From Knoxdaviesia capensis (lineage: Eukaryota; Ascomycota; Sordariomycetes; Microascales; Gondwanamycetaceae), in contig LNGK01000007.1 in assembly GCA_001510575.1 (NCBI GenBank), forward strand, positions 1,048,151 through 1,112,150: a DNA stretch of 64,000 nucleotides, written 5' to 3'. Within the stretch, counting starts at the first letter, position 1. Each line of letters starts with the position of its first letter. Under the pieces are notes generated by a model. It worked only from the letters and a program-made list of their open reading frames with translations, ran no database searches and had not been told where the DNA came from. Made by a program: the position numbers and the translations under genes. Shown piece by piece: positions 47,790 to 59,712 of this stretch.

Positions 47790-49483
47790 TTACAAGGGAA
47801 TTCCTTCCATCAACTCCAGCGCACCCTCCCGTCCCACGGTGATAATCACATCTCCCAGCGTCTTGGACACGAATCCAGCATCGCAATAAGCGAAATAATA
47901 CTATTTGCTCAAAGAGGGGTCAGTAAGGTTGCCGCCCTTCTCCTTCTTCACTCTGAGGGATCTTCACGGATAGTTGACTCACCTCCCACTTTTTCCGGAA
48001 CACCTCGATTTCGTCTTCTGACATGCTGGGGTGCTCGGCCTTCAGAGCATGGCGGATGCGGTCGTCGAAGCTGGCGAGGAAGCTCTCCTTCCACAGCCGC
48101 AACGCTCTTGAGTAGTGACCGCCAATGTTTTCAACATTCTCGACAATCAACGAGCCGCGGCTCGTCTTGCTGATGAGTCCGAGAAGCTGTGTGATAGACG
48201 GCAGATATCCGCCAGGGAAGATGTAATGATTAATGAAGCTGTTTTTTGTTAGTCAATTTGCATGGATAGGCGTATAAATAGCGATTTATAGTTCATAAGC
48301 AGGCAAACATAGTCTTTTAATTTCACAGTTTGGAACGTACTCAAGCTTCTTGGAATAGTTTTCATGGCGGCCCTCAGGCATGGTGATGGCCTGGAACATG
48401 GCGATACCGCCATCTTTCTTCAGATGGCGATCAATGCACTCGAAGTAGGTTTCCAGGTACTCCTGGCCGACAGCCTCGATCATCTCAATCGAGACGATCT
48501 TGTCGAACGGACCGTCAGAGGCGGGCAGGGCTCGGTAGTCCATTAGCCGGACCTCGATGCGGTGCGAGAGGCCGGCCTCCTCGATTCGCTGTTCGGCGAG
48601 CCACTTCTGCTCCTTAGATAGTGTTAGGCTTGTAATCCGGCATCCGGTCTTCTTGACAGCATTAATGGCAAACGAGCCCCAGCCGGTGCCGATCTCCAGT
48701 ACGTGGTCGGTCTTCTTAATCTTGGCACCGTAGATGAACCGGTCGAGTTTGGTCATTTGCGCCTCTTCGAGCGTCTCCTTGGTGAGGCCGTCGGTGGTAG
48801 GCTTCCAAATCGGGCATGAGTATGTCATGTCTGGTGACAGGAACGCAGCGAACATGTCGTTGCTGATGTCGTAGTGCGCAGAGATGTTCAAGAGTGCACT
48901 AGACATAGTGTTGGTGCTCCGGGCAAATCCGGAGATGGTGGCCGAGAGGCCAGCCACAAACGACGGGCCACTCTCTAGGGCCGGCCGGTTCTTGATGAAC
49001 AACTGCAGAAATGAGTACTAGTTAGCTACCCCCCGTCCTTTTCCTTCCTGACCATGTGTAAGAATGACTAAAACGTACATCGAAAAATTGGGACAAATCG
49101 TTGCATGTGAAGTCTCCCAGCATGTAAGCCTCAGCAAAGCCCATGTCGGTGAAGAGAAATACTCTGATCCAGAATGCATCACTCTCCACCACAAGCTCCA
49201 CCATGGGAATATCAGAAACTTTCCGGCGTGCTGGATCGTTTTTTGTTTTCACTGCCGAAGACTTGGATCCAGCGTCCTGGCCAAAGTGGTACCTCCGGCC
49301 TGCCGGCTTGTCGAAGATTTCAAGATTTCCAACAGTCAACTTTCCAAAGGTTGAAAGAATGGTGGGCTTCGCAATGGCGAGCGCGGGGCCCCAGGTGAGA
49401 CTGCCCAGGGCGACACGAAGAGCCTCAGTTCCGCGTGTTAGTGGTTGAGTAACCACGGCGGGAATCCAGGGTCCGGCTGACAT
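47790..49483 (-). CDS. Cyclopropane-fatty-acyl-phospholipid synthase (CFA family)
   Basis: SAM-dependent enzyme that adds a methylene bridge to (or methylates) unsaturated acyl chains of phospholipids. Exons 49483..49079, 49002..48341, 48238..47983, 47900..47790 (477 aa); introns 76, 102 and 82 bp. The N-terminal lipid-binding part has GFAEAYMLGDFTCNDLSQFF. The SAM site is VLEIGTGWGSFA (about 234; most relatives have EIGCGWG). SIEMIEAVG, HYIFPGGYLPS and YYFAYCDAGFVSKTLGD complete the family signature. It resembles bacterial- and plant-type CFA synthases more than fungal sphingolipid C9-methyltransferases. Old bacterial transfer is plausible for such genes in fungi, but four exons show it is long established. 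Confidence 0.93.
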
Positions 49484-52171
49484 GTTGAGAAAGGTGAAGA
49501 GATTACGAAGAATGTGGGATTGAGAGACTTGAGCGTAAGTCGGTTTTTTGCGGTCACAGCAGCTGGAAAGCCGAATGAATGCTGTACTTGGCTGATCGGA
49601 GGTGGTTTATATATACTATATGTGTCTGTATATCTGAATGCATATATTCGATATCCGGGAGCTATTGGTAGTGACGGGTATTGTTCAGTCGTTCGAAGCT
49701 AGATAGTTAGATAGTAGGCAAAAGGCAAATAACGGTGGGAACGAAGTGAGAGAGATTGGGAGAGACGGGCAAAACAGAAGAGATCTAGGACGTCACGCCG
49801 TCGTCCCGTTACAAGAGGGACGGCCGCAGTCCTATTATAGGTGTCCATCTTTGCCGTCTTCCACACATTGGCCTTCGATGCCCCGTCAATCAATCCATGG
49901 CCGGCCGCGGTTTGCAAAGCTGTACAGTAGTAACGGATGGGCGTGAACGTGGGGGGGTAGGGAGGGTCTGATCCCTGAAGGACCCCTAGAATAGAGAAAC
50001 GGTGTCAATGCGCGCGGAGAGCAGCATCTGAGGACCGGCTTTCCGGTGGTTAAGCAGTTACAGCAAACGGGCTTCAAAAGTGTTGCAATACCGGCTAGCG
50101 TCCAGTCATTGCAGGTGTTAACAGTCGCACAGGGATTCCCGACTCGTTTCAGTATACCTGTGTCTGTAAGGAAAGAGACAGATGCAAAATTAGCCACCCA
50201 AGCAAATATAATTTAGGCGCTTGAGGCTGAGGGATTGCGGTTGTTTGATCAAGGGAAAACAATGTTTGAGAGATGTTCTCGGTAATAGCAGAGAACATTT
50301 TCTGTTCTTAGTGGTTTCGGCTGGAGATTGTTTTGATGTGTTCAGTGCAAAAGGCCCATCATATCTGCGGCTATATATGGGGTTGAGAGAGACGCTTCTT
50401 ATGACCGAGCACTGGGCTGGGACTCCGAGACGAAACAACCAGGGGCGTGTTGATGTGTGTATTTGGGAATGGGATCCAGTGATCAGATATCACTCACTCG
50501 CTCACTCCTGTTGGACTGAAGTCAAGTTAAAGCCAGCACCGTTCTCGGATCGGGAAATCACTAGTGTGCCTAAAGTTGGTATACTATCGTCCGGTTGGCT
50601 TCTGGGCTTTCCGATAGTAACTAGAGCCGCAGCTTTGAAGCTGTTTGCCTCGCAATGCTCCGTCAGAGTTGACATGTGCCAAGGCCAGCTTTTGGGATGC
50701 TTCGAAGACATTCTGTTTAGTTGGCGAGGATCGGCTAGCCTAGAAGGATACCGCGTTTGGACTTGGGAAGCCCCGGTGCAATTCAACAATATGGAGGCGT
50801 CAAGAAACGGATATAACACCAGCCGTGGATTTTTCTCATATTTGCCGTTGTGTACAGGCGTCGGAGTTTTTGTATCTCTCTAGCCTCTCGACAAGATCAT
50901 AGAAAGACCAGAGGCCCCCTTGAGCCTGAGCCGTTGAACCCTTGAGAGCCCCAGTCGGTGAGGCACGGTTCCGGTTTCTGTTGAAGCCCCTGGCCCGAGT
51001 GCTTGAGCTTCAACAAGAGCGGCAGGGTTTCTGGGGGTTCTTATTTTGTGAGTTTGAGCCTTGAGAATCAACACTTCCCATGACTGACTCTTAGTCTCCT
51101 GAGATGTTGTCGGAAAGATTCAATATATCAGGCGAGGAATATCAAAGGGAGCAAATCAAGCAAACTGTTTAGCGATGCCGGTGAGGTGAGGTGAGATGTC
51201 AGATATGTCTCCGTGGATGGGAAAAGAAAATCAGGCTAGTCCAGACTCCAGCAAGGATAAAATCGGGCAAGCTTTTTCAACGCAGGCGCACGGATTTGTG
51301 TTTGGACACAGAAACAAGGCCCGAGTACTTAACCACTTTGGGAGATGTCGCAAATTCACGAGCCCTTGACGGAAGCTGCATGAGGGAGCTAGATAAGGAG
51401 AGAGAGCAAATAAGGCATGTCGGAGAAATGCAATTCACCATCAGGATTTGTTGTTCAACATGGGGATCTTTGCCGGTTTTGGAGCAGGGCAGCCCAAGGT
51501 TGTTATGGCTTCTCTCTGATAATCACATGTCGGTATTTGACAACTGGAACGTATCGATAGGAAGGTATTAACAGCGCCTTGTTATTGTCAACTGTCAAAA
51601 AAAGACGATTGCAGGGCATGAACTGGTGGAGATTTCAAGGTCATAAATTTAAAAAGATCACCAAAACTTCTTTCTCTCTCCACAAGAAGTACACGGCAAA
51701 ATAAAATCAAGAATCTAGATTGACTTCTTGTGAGTTGAATGACTAATGTGCCCCTTTCCAAGTATTTGAGAAACTTCCCTTTTCAGACTCGGCGATCGTA
51801 CCTTCCTGAGGATGAAAAGATGAGCACTTCCTGTCTCTGACGTCGATCTGTCAGCCACAGTTGGCCAAGTGTCAGCCCCAAGCCGGCTGGTTTACGGGTT
51901 GACCCCTGAATTTTGGCAAGGCGCGGCACCCACGCGCCGCCACGCGTTTGTTTCACTTACACGTTGTCGCGTGCGCTTGCAATCAAATCACCACCAAAGT
52001 TGTATGGAGTCACATACTGTCACTTCATGGGTGCGCAACTTGGCATTCCCACGACATCAAGTTATCAAGTCGCAAGGACTACTCCTCTGTCGGCGATTTA
52101 TGATACACAGGCCCTTTCTTACAATATCCAGCTCAACTCCGTGAACTGAGCCTCCCAAGAACTCACCCACA
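49484..52171. other. 2.7-kb gene-poor spacer upstream of CFA synthase and RNH203
   Basis: I recognise no gene. One ATG-started frame of 168 codons (50377-50883, +) exists but has no domain, and its third codon positions lack the G/C preference of neighbouring genes. No transposon ends, tRNA or long repeats were seen. The right end holds the RNH203 promoter with an ACGCGT box. Confidence 0.55.
51942..51947. promoter_or_regulatory. MCB-type box (ACGCGT) upstream of RNH203
   Basis: CCACGCGTTTG, 225 bp upstream of the RNH203 ATG; an 11-base match to the box before MCM6. Further GCGC/CGCG cores lie at 51921-51940. Confidence 0.55.
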
Positions 52172-52789
52172 ATGGAGCGGCCCATCCTTTCGATCCAGGA
52201 CAACTTGTCCACCAGCAACGACTCTCAAACAGTCACAGCCCACCTCTTGCCCGCCAAAATCAGCCATACAGGCCCTCTTCAAGATCCTGAGGGGCTTTGG
52301 AAGGTTACTGCTGCAGCTGGTATGACCCGAAGTCCTGATATCCGAGGTAAAAGATATCATAGCCTTTTTCTTCGCTAACAGTTAGTAACTTCCATAAAAC
52401 AGGCGGTTTGTCAACGGCCTACCTACGAGGGCGTAAACTCGTCGCAAAGCGAACCGCACTGCCGCAGGGCTATCGCGGAGTAGTTGCTGAGGAGATTGCC
52501 ATTCCTCGGGAGGTTCCCGATGACGATGTGCTCGTCTTGGAAGATGCCAACGAAACCCCCACCGATTCTGCTCTCTCTATCAAAGCCGACTTCACCAGTG
52601 TCATGGTGTGGGGCCACGAGTCGGCAGTAGAGCCTTCAGATCAGCATGTTCGTGCCATCGAGGAATGGCTGCAAGTAGCAGAAAAGGTATGTATTAGTTT
52701 GCCGGGTTTCTACGTTTTCAAAAGTGCGGGAAGGCCAGTTATTAACCTGTAATTCACAGATCAATGGCTTTGAGGATGAGAAGAAGTAG
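52172..52789 (+). CDS. RNH203: Ribonuclease H2 subunit C
   Basis: Non-catalytic subunit of RNase H2, which removes ribonucleotides and R-loops from DNA. Exons 52172..52319, 52403..52686, 52760..52789 (153 aa); introns 83 and 73 bp; the last exon encodes INGFEDEKK. Family core: AHLLPAKISHTGPL near residue 24, then GLSTAYLRGRKLV, LPQGYRGVVAEE, and after an acidic loop FTSVMVWGHESA. Short length is normal for this subunit. Assignment rests on these motifs; the family is weakly conserved. TRS85 follows 624 bp downstream on the same strand. Confidence 0.85.
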
Positions 52790-53413
52790 AGGGGGGCAGA
52801 CATCCTTGGGTTTATGCTGGCTATGATATGATATGGAGACCTTTCACAGACTACAGACGCAGCACTTCTCCAGATCTCATGAGATATGATAAAACTTGAA
52901 TTTTACCACCGGATTCGCCTTTCTTTCTTTTCATTTTCTTCAACTCTCTCCCATGTACAACTGGAGTCTTCACATACTTTTGCGTTTTGGTGGTGATCTC
53001 AAACCACGTGACTGGGTGTGGATTATGCATCAAACCGGGATATTCATTTACAGAGTCTGTCCTTTTTTTCTTCCTACCAATCCTCAACAAACGTCCCTCA
53101 TGAGCGACAGTGGTAGATTCACCTCCTGTATCTTCAACTCCGCAGCCACTCGCCGCCTCAATCATAATCTGGCGCTCTTCTCCTCGCGTCCCTGTTATTC
53201 ACCCTTCGGCCTTCAAGAAACGCGGATATCCCGTCCCCAGATAACTAGCTACTACACCAGCTCCGCGTCAGCATTTCACCACTCCTCGACCAGCTTTCCC
53301 TTGCGCTTCATTTCTCGGCCACGTTCAACGCCCGACTCACTGAACCACGCTTGTCTAGATAATCTTGGTCAACTTCCACAGTCGGGTGGCAGGAGATCAT
53401 AACCCATATTTTC
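52790..53413. promoter_or_regulatory. Spacer between RNH203 and TRS85
   Basis: Contains an E-box at 53005-53010 and an ATG-started 100-codon frame (53100-53402) ending 11 bp before the TRS85 ATG. That frame is possibly an upstream ORF; it is Ser-rich and shows no domain. Confidence 0.5.
53005..53010. promoter_or_regulatory. E-box (CACGTG) upstream of TRS85
   Basis: CCACGTGACTGG, 404 bp upstream of the TRS85 ATG. Confidence 0.35.
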
Positions 53414-55645
53414 ATGCAAGCCTCCAACAATGCCGCGTCTCCGACAGAATCTGTCCAGTCGCTGCCGGCAACGGCGGCCGGTGGAATCCGATCTCCGTTA
53501 GCCTCGCGTCCCCGCTCGCCGCTCAGCGACCACCACCTCTCGCAGTCCGACATTCTCGGCCCCCGCCATGGGCCATCCCGAACCCTCGCTTCGTCGGTGT
53601 TTGCCTCGACGCTCTCGCCCCCCGGCTCCCGCCCCATGTCGCCCGCCCCCGGTATTCGGTCGCCGCCGTCTTCGCAGGGCCTCGCGGGGTCCGTGTTCGG
53701 CGCTGGCCTTGCCGCGTCGCTGTCGGATATGTCGACGAGTGCGATCGGAGAACCCCGAAATCTTCTCTTGAAAGCCTTTGTGCCCCATATTGCCGTCTAC
53801 GCCTCGGCCGATGTGAACGACATGATCGCAAGCAAGGGTATCTCCGGAGGGTTGTGGGAGCTGCTAAGACCGTTCGGCGAGAATATCCAGGGCAAAGTGA
53901 CGGTTCGAGATAGCAACGGTTCCAGTCACTCGTACGACGATTTCTCGGTGCGGTTCGTGGACCTCGCAACAAATATTGAAACGCCCGAGTCGGCAAGTAG
54001 TGTGGCCAAGGGTACGCAGAAGGGCGGAGCCGAGGCGAATCCGGGCTCTCAAACCCTCGTCATGGTGGATGAAGTCGTCAGTCGCCACTTGTCATATGCC
54101 GAAGCCTCGTTCAAGGCTCGCCCACATGAGGCTGTTGCCCAACAGTCCCTGAATCTCGACTCCCCCTCTCCATTTTACTCTCTCTATCTCCGCCGGCTTC
54201 TCTCCGCAATCCCCGTGGCACCCCACGAGACCTTCTCACATCCAGTAGCCTGTGTCATCGCCATTAGCTCCCGCAGCAAGTCTCCCAACGACGAACTCAA
54301 CCAGTTGTACCGAGACACGGCCGATGGTCCACGACAGCTGCCGTCCTGGGTTGACCGAGAATACCTCCGCTACTACGTTCTCGTCCACGATGAAGAAACC
54401 GATGACATTTCGCATTCCTTGTCCCTCTTCGATCAGATGAAGCGAAAATTTGGCTTGCATTGCCATCTGCTCCGACTTCGCAGCTCACAGAGTGCCGAAT
54501 CAGACGACGACAGCATCCAGCTACCACGGAGCGATTGGATGTCGGCCAAGGAAGAACTCGATGGTATCCACCGCAGCGAAGCCCTGGAAGACGATTTTGA
54601 CGATGGCACACGCTATATATTCGAGTCAGATGCCAGCGCTATACGAACTCTCGTTCGGGAAATGGTTACCCAGTCGGTAGTCCCTACAATGGAGCGCCAT
54701 GTGGCTCTATGGAACGATCAATATGCTTCCAAACGGCGAGGGTTTACTGGACGGTTCATGAACTTGTCGAGGAAGTGGACTCTGGGCAGTAGCTCGTCAA
54801 AGTCAGCTGGCTCCGGGGGAGCGTCTGCGACTAACTACGATCCTACCGGATTCTACCGATTTGACACACCCGAGGCCATTCTCCGCAAGCTAGCCGACTT
54901 TGCCTTCATGCTACGCGACTGGAAACTCGCGCAGTCAACGTATGACTTGATCCGCTCCGACTTCACCGATGCCAAAGCGTGGCGATACCACGCAGCAGCG
55001 AACGAAATGGCTGCGCTCAGTCTTCTGGTGATGCCACAGAGCCTGTCATCGAAAACACGGTCCGAGACCATCGATCAGATGCTAGAAGCGGCCTTCTACT
55101 CGTACCACACGCGGTGCAACAGCCAGTATGGAGCCGCGCGAGCACTCCTTCTCGGGCTGGAGCTGTTGCAGCTGCGCGGCGGGAGCAGCATCGACGACGC
55201 AGTGCGGTGGGGCATCCGGCTGCTGGACTCGAAGATGCAGGGCGCGTGCGGCGTGGCGCTGCTGCACGAGCGTATGGCGCTGTGCTATGCGGCCAAGACC
55301 GGCGTCGGGTCGCAGGGCTGGGGCAGCCGGCGGCGCAAGTCGGCGCTGTGGGGTCTGTTGGCGGCCGATGCGTGGAACGCGCAGGACAAGCACCTGCGCG
55401 CGCTGCAGTGTCTCAACTTCTCCGGCCAGATCTACCGCGGCGACGAACCGCGCGGAGGAATCCGTGCGTTCTCCGAGGCGCAGAAGTATCTATCCAGGCT
55501 GCATAGCGGGCTGGTGACGGAGCTGGGGATCCAGGGAGCCGGGCGGGACGATGATGTTGATGATGATGATTACAATAATGATGGTGCCGAGAAATCCTCG
55601 GAAAAGGCGGAGGAGGCTGCATCACAGCTGGTAGACACATCTTAG
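53414..55645 (+). CDS. TRS85: TRAPP complex subunit Trs85 (TRAPPC8)
   Basis: Specific subunit of TRAPPIII, the Ypt1/Rab1 exchange factor for autophagy and Golgi traffic. Single exon, 743 aa. After a disordered Ser/Pro N-terminus (about 1-110) the family region starts with LLLKAFVPHIAVYASADVND. It continues with SPFYSLYLRRLLSAIPVAPHE, HPVACVIAISSRS, EYLRYYVLVHDEETDDI, FDQMKRKFGLHCHLLRLRSS and, near 490, ILRKLADFAFMLRDWKLAQS. The C-terminus is Asp-rich. Length is close to yeast Trs85 and much shorter than animal TRAPPC8. Confidence 0.93.
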   Translation: MQASNNAASPTESVQSLPATAAGGIRSPLASRPRSPLSDHHLSQSDILGPRHGPSRTLASSVFASTLSPPGSRPMSPAPGIRSPPSSQGLAGSVFGAGLAASLSDMSTSAIGEPRNLLLKAFVPHIAVYASADVNDMIASKGISGGLWELLRPFGENIQGKVTVRDSNGSSHSYDDFSVRFVDLATNIETPESASSVAKGTQKGGAEANPGSQTLVMVDEVVSRHLSYAEASFKARPHEAVAQQSLNLDSPSPFYSLYLRRLLSAIPVAPHETFSHPVACVIAISSRSKSPNDELNQLYRDTADGPRQLPSWVDREYLRYYVLVHDEETDDISHSLSLFDQMKRKFGLHCHLLRLRSSQSAESDDDSIQLPRSDWMSAKEELDGIHRSEALEDDFDDGTRYIFESDASAIRTLVREMVTQSVVPTMERHVALWNDQYASKRRGFTGRFMNLSRKWTLGSSSSKSAGSGGASATNYDPTGFYRFDTPEAILRKLADFAFMLRDWKLAQSTYDLIRSDFTDAKAWRYHAAANEMAALSLLVMPQSLSSKTRSETIDQMLEAAFYSYHTRCNSQYGAARALLLGLELLQLRGGSSIDDAVRWGIRLLDSKMQGACGVALLHERMALCYAAKTGVGSQGWGSRRRKSALWGLLAADAWNAQDKHLRALQCLNFSGQIYRGDEPRGGIRAFSEAQKYLSRLHSGLVTELGIQGAGRDDDVDDDDYNNDGAEKSSEKAEEAASQLVDTS

Positions 55646-56163
55646 AAGTTCTTATTCTCATGTAGCAGCGCAATGCAATGCATATATACTTTATGGTTAC
55701 TTACAATTTTAATACAATTCCCGGTTGAGATGGTCAGTCAACTGCTTCTTGGTGTCAAGATGTCCGTGTTTAGGGTTATACCCATGCCCAACACCTCTTA
55801 TGCATCTAAGTGGGGTATGCAAGAAAGGGGGCTTGTGTTTAGCACCTGAGGTCTCCATGTCCAGGGGCAGTTAGGCGCCAACAGCCCCCATTCCAGCTAC
55901 TAGAGATTATGCAACTAAACCGTATATGACAGGCACACTTCTTTCTGCCTTGGTTATTTCTCTCTTTCTGTAATTTTGTTCTCTCATAAGCTTTGGCGAA
56001 GCACATGCATGTAAACAAAGCTGCATCTTTCTTTATCTTTTTCTTGGTTATCTGGGGTTCACATATACCAGATAGCTTCATCTTTTTCCCCATCGTGCAT
56101 CATTTTTTGACTATATTCATAACGCTCATAGTACTTCGTTGATTGAAATACTAACTCTGGAAA
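55646..56163. other. Spacer between TRS85 and CHM7
   Basis: No gene; A/T-rich. Telomere-like TTTAGGGTTA lies at 55769-55778, about 390 bp before CHM7. Confidence 0.6.
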
Positions 56164-57632
56164 ATGGGTGATATTGCGGACTACCTTATTCAAAATGATC
56201 CAAACTTTAGAAGGTGGGCAAGCTCCAACAACTGATTTGTCTTTTTCTCTTCGGTCTATCTCATCCTAACTGTCTGTCTGTTTCGGATGTGGCATCTAGG
56301 GTTCGCTTACCAGCTCTCTACTCGGACTTCCGGCCACAGCAGTCTCTGAACCCAGATGGCTTCATAGCCAACGTCACAGCGTGGAAGAACGCGCTGTCTG
56401 GGGCGGCTTGGAACGGCAAGATCCGGCCAGGCACGGCAACGTCGAGTTTCCTGGTGATCAAGTTCGACGACACGCTGGCAAAAGGCCTGGAAAGCCGCCC
56501 GTTTGGCCGGCCGCTTGCACTGGCGACAGTGCTTCACGATGGGGTGTCTCACCGCGAGTTTCTTCCCGTCGACGAGTTCCTCCGAGCGACTTCGAGCATC
56601 TACCAGCAGCAGTCGTGGTCGAGTCTCCCCTGGACTGCGCTGTCATGGGCTGCGCGCAAGTTGTGGCCCCTGGGTGGCGGTAACGACGAGAAGCTACCGG
56701 GCCGCAGTTTCGTGGTGGTGGCGAATATCGAGCGGGCAGCGAAGGCGCTCGAGGCGGTGTTTGCCCACGGCGCCCCGAAGCCGGAGCGCACGTTCACCAA
56801 GAAGCAGTTCCGCCAGCTGTTCATCTCGGCAGACTCGGGGCTGGGAAAGCCCATGTCGGACGCGGACGTGGATATCCTCCTGCGGTACCTGCAGCGCGAC
56901 CTCGGCCTGATCGCGTACGACGGCCACACGGTGGTGATTAAGAGCTCAGCATCGGATGCCGCTACCGACACGATCACTGCGGAGGACACGGCCACGGCGG
57001 AGCTGAACGAGCTGGTAGTCGAGATCCGGCAGCAGTCGGCGCTGATGTCGCGGCGGGTCGAGCAGCTGGCGGCCGAGGCGGCCCAGGCGCTGGGACGCAA
57101 GAACCGCGTGGCAGCGCTGGCGGCGCTCAAGTCGAAGAAGATCACCGAGACGGCGCTAGAGAAGCGCTACGCCACGCTGCACCAGCTGGAGAGCGTGCAG
57201 GCCAGCATCGAACAGGCGGCGACGCAGGTTGATCTGGTAAGGGCTGTCGAGGCGTCGACCGGCGTGCTGCAGGGGCTGAACCGCCAAGTCGGCGGCGTCG
57301 AGCGCGTCGATGCGGTGTTTGAGTCGCTGCGCGAGCAGATGGGCGAGGTCGACGAGGTGGGCAACATCCTGGTGTCGTCGGCGAACGACGCTGTGGTTGT
57401 CGATGAGGCCGAGATTGATAGCGAGCTGGAGGCGATGGCGGCCGCAGAGGCTGCGAACACCGAGGCCGGCAAGGCGGAGGCGCTGGCGCACGATATGGCG
57501 AAGAAGCTCGATGCGATTCCGGTCACGCCGGCTACGGAGCTCCCATCCGAGGCGGGAAAGTCTACTGATGACGCGCTGGAAGCTTTGGGCAAGCTGTCAC
57601 TCGAAGAATCGCCAGCTGCCCTTGCTTCATGA
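56164..57632 (+). CDS. CHM7: ESCRT-III-like protein Chm7 (CHMP7)
   Basis: ESCRT-III family member that with LEM proteins (Heh1/LEM2) surveys and seals the nuclear envelope. Exons 56164..56213 and 56300..57632 (460 aa); the 86-bp intron has a GTGGGC donor and joins NDPNFRR to VRLPALYSDF. The N-terminal half is the CHMP7-type tandem winged-helix region (LPALYSDFRPQQSLNPDGF, GRPLALATVLHD, FTKKQFRQLF). The C-terminal half (about 240-400) is a Snf7-type helical domain (ALGRKNRVAALAALKSKK, VEASTGVLQGLNRQVGGVE, GEVDEVGNILV), followed by an acidic Glu/Ala tail. Order and length fit Chm7. It converges on RAD18 with only 136 bp between stops. Confidence 0.92.
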
Positions 57633-57768
57633 GCAGTAGTCGAACATACACGCATGCGATACAAGCAACTGGGATAGTGTTTAGAATTCGGCGTTTAGGG
57701 TTGGGGGGAGGGGCGGAGTTTCGTCCTTTTTTTTTTTTCTCTTTTCCAAGAATGAAAGAATCATTTCC

Positions 57769-59399
57769 TCAGAATGCTATCCTATCGGGACTTTGTGGTA
57801 CAGTTAGATTCGAAGTGTCTTGGTCCATACTGCAGACATCCAGGGATGTCCCCGAGTACTGCGGATCCGCATAATCCTCTCCAGACTGTTCAGGGACAGG
57901 TTCATCATCTTCAATCGCCAGTGGATGTGGTTGTTGTTGCTTGGGTTCTTCCAATTCTACATCAGTCTGCACTGGCGGTATGCTTGGGGCTTCTTCTTCT
58001 GCCGTCTTCTCACTGCTCGCGCTCACATCGGCGGCCTTCGGCCTCGACTTTCGAGCATTTTCAATCAAACTCCGGAACGACGAGTCGTGCCTCGACGCCC
58101 ATGACGACCCGTCCCATTCCTTATCTTTAATGTTTACTGCAGCCACACCACCGCCACCCAAGCGCGATGCCGCCGCACCACCGGCCGATGGGACATTCTG
58201 GGTGCGCTCCCACAGGGTCAGCTCGCGCATGAGGTCCAGACGCGACCGGGGCCGGGCGGCATCGCAGTTCGAGTTCCACAGGCACAGCCATTCCTTGTGA
58301 CGACGTTCCACGAGCGCGCGGGTGCCCTGATTTGGTAGGCCGAGCTCGGTCATCTTCTTGCGCAGTGCGGTATCTTTCAGCATCGAGTAGTTGAGGGCGG
58401 GGAGTCGGTCGGGGCGGGGTTGGGGTTTCGCGGAGGTGGAGGAAGAGGAGGAGATACTCCGAGAACCCATGGATGAGGTGGTTCCAAAGGGAAGTTGGGC
58501 TGGTCGGGTGGCAAGTGCGTGTGATGATGAGGCGTTTGAGAAATTCTTCTTTGTCGATGATGCAGTCGGAGGGCCCGTACATCGGTCCAAATGATTAAAT
58601 ATCAAGTATTCTTTCATGAGCGTCTCACATATTGGGCATGCTGCTAAGGATGGGTCTTGAATTGGGGGTGCGGGAGTTAGTTTAATCTAGTATATCATTT
58701 GTTTCGCGGCATTCACACGTGGATTATAATGGTGCGTGGGTATGAGGGTGGGTAGTATGTTGTATATAGGGGTGCAGTGATTTTAGTTGATCGGCGGGCA
58801 TGCATACCTCGTTCTGGTTCTTCATCTCGAAAGTCGCCGTCTTTGTCGTCGTCGTCGTTGGGGATGCGAGGATCAGGGAGAGAATCGTCGTCGGAGTCTT
58901 CGGCAAGGAGGACCACCGGTTGTGAGGACTGGGAAGCGTTGTTCCGTATTCGTGCAGACGACCGCAGGCGTTTGTTCTGACTCTGGGTATTTTCGGCGGC
59001 GGCTGTCCTCTCTCGGCGGGGTTCGTGGTCGGCATCGGGCTTTCGTTTGGCCGGGGCGACCGGGGCCAGCGGCGGAGGTTGAGGTGGAAACCGGGCAAAG
59101 TTGAGAACCTGGGCACGGCACCGCACAAACGCGTCAACCACCTCTTCCAGCGACCAGTTGCTACGCAGTTTAAGCTCCTGGTCGGCCGAGCGGCAGAGCG
59201 GGCATTTGCCGTCGGTGCCCAGGGCGCGACGGATGCACAGCGAACAGAATGTGTGGGCGCAGCTGGTCAGCATCGGCGTTCGGTAGAAGTCTTTGCAGAC
59301 TTGGCAGCGCAAAGAAGCTTCGAGAGCGGAAAGACCAGATAGCGGCGTCGACAGCCAGTCGGTAGAATCCGGCACGTTGGCGAGGTCGGCGTCGTCCAT
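57769..59399 (-). CDS. RAD18: Postreplication repair E3 ubiquitin ligase Rad18
   Basis: RING E3 that with Rad6 monoubiquitinates PCNA at stalled forks. Exons 59399..58808 and 58655..57769 (492 aa); the 152-bp intron has a GTATGC donor and AAG acceptor. RING finger at about 32-70 (CQVCKDF, CAHTFCSLCIRRAL, KCPLC). An Arg/Ser/Asp-rich linker follows. A UBZ4-type zinc finger at about 202-224 (ACPICETLM, FNHLDRC) is rebuilt across the intron. A SAP domain at about 270-315 (LNYSMLKDTALRKKMTELGL) and a Rad6-binding-like helical part follow. The acidic tail is Gln/Pro-rich. It is divergent from POL32 over 617 bp. Confidence 0.95.
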
Positions 59400-59712
59400 A
59401 GTAAAAGAGGGCCGGAGGATGGGTTGAGAGATCAAGGGATTGGAGTGGCGGAAAAAAGAGTTGGCTTCAAGATGGGTTCGCAGACATGGAATTATATAGA
59501 AGGAAGGTCTCGACACTGGAATAATCAATAGATAACTGGGTTCTGATATTCAATTCAAATCACGGCTGCAAGAAACTCTGGGCCTGCGATTCCTCTATCT
59601 GACACAGGGCCCCCCAAAATCAATCATGACGCGATTAGAAAGCGTGTGTCGTGGTTGGTTCTTGGAACTTTTTTTGCCTGGAAAGAGTGAGAAAAAAGAG
59701 TTAAGAGCCAGG

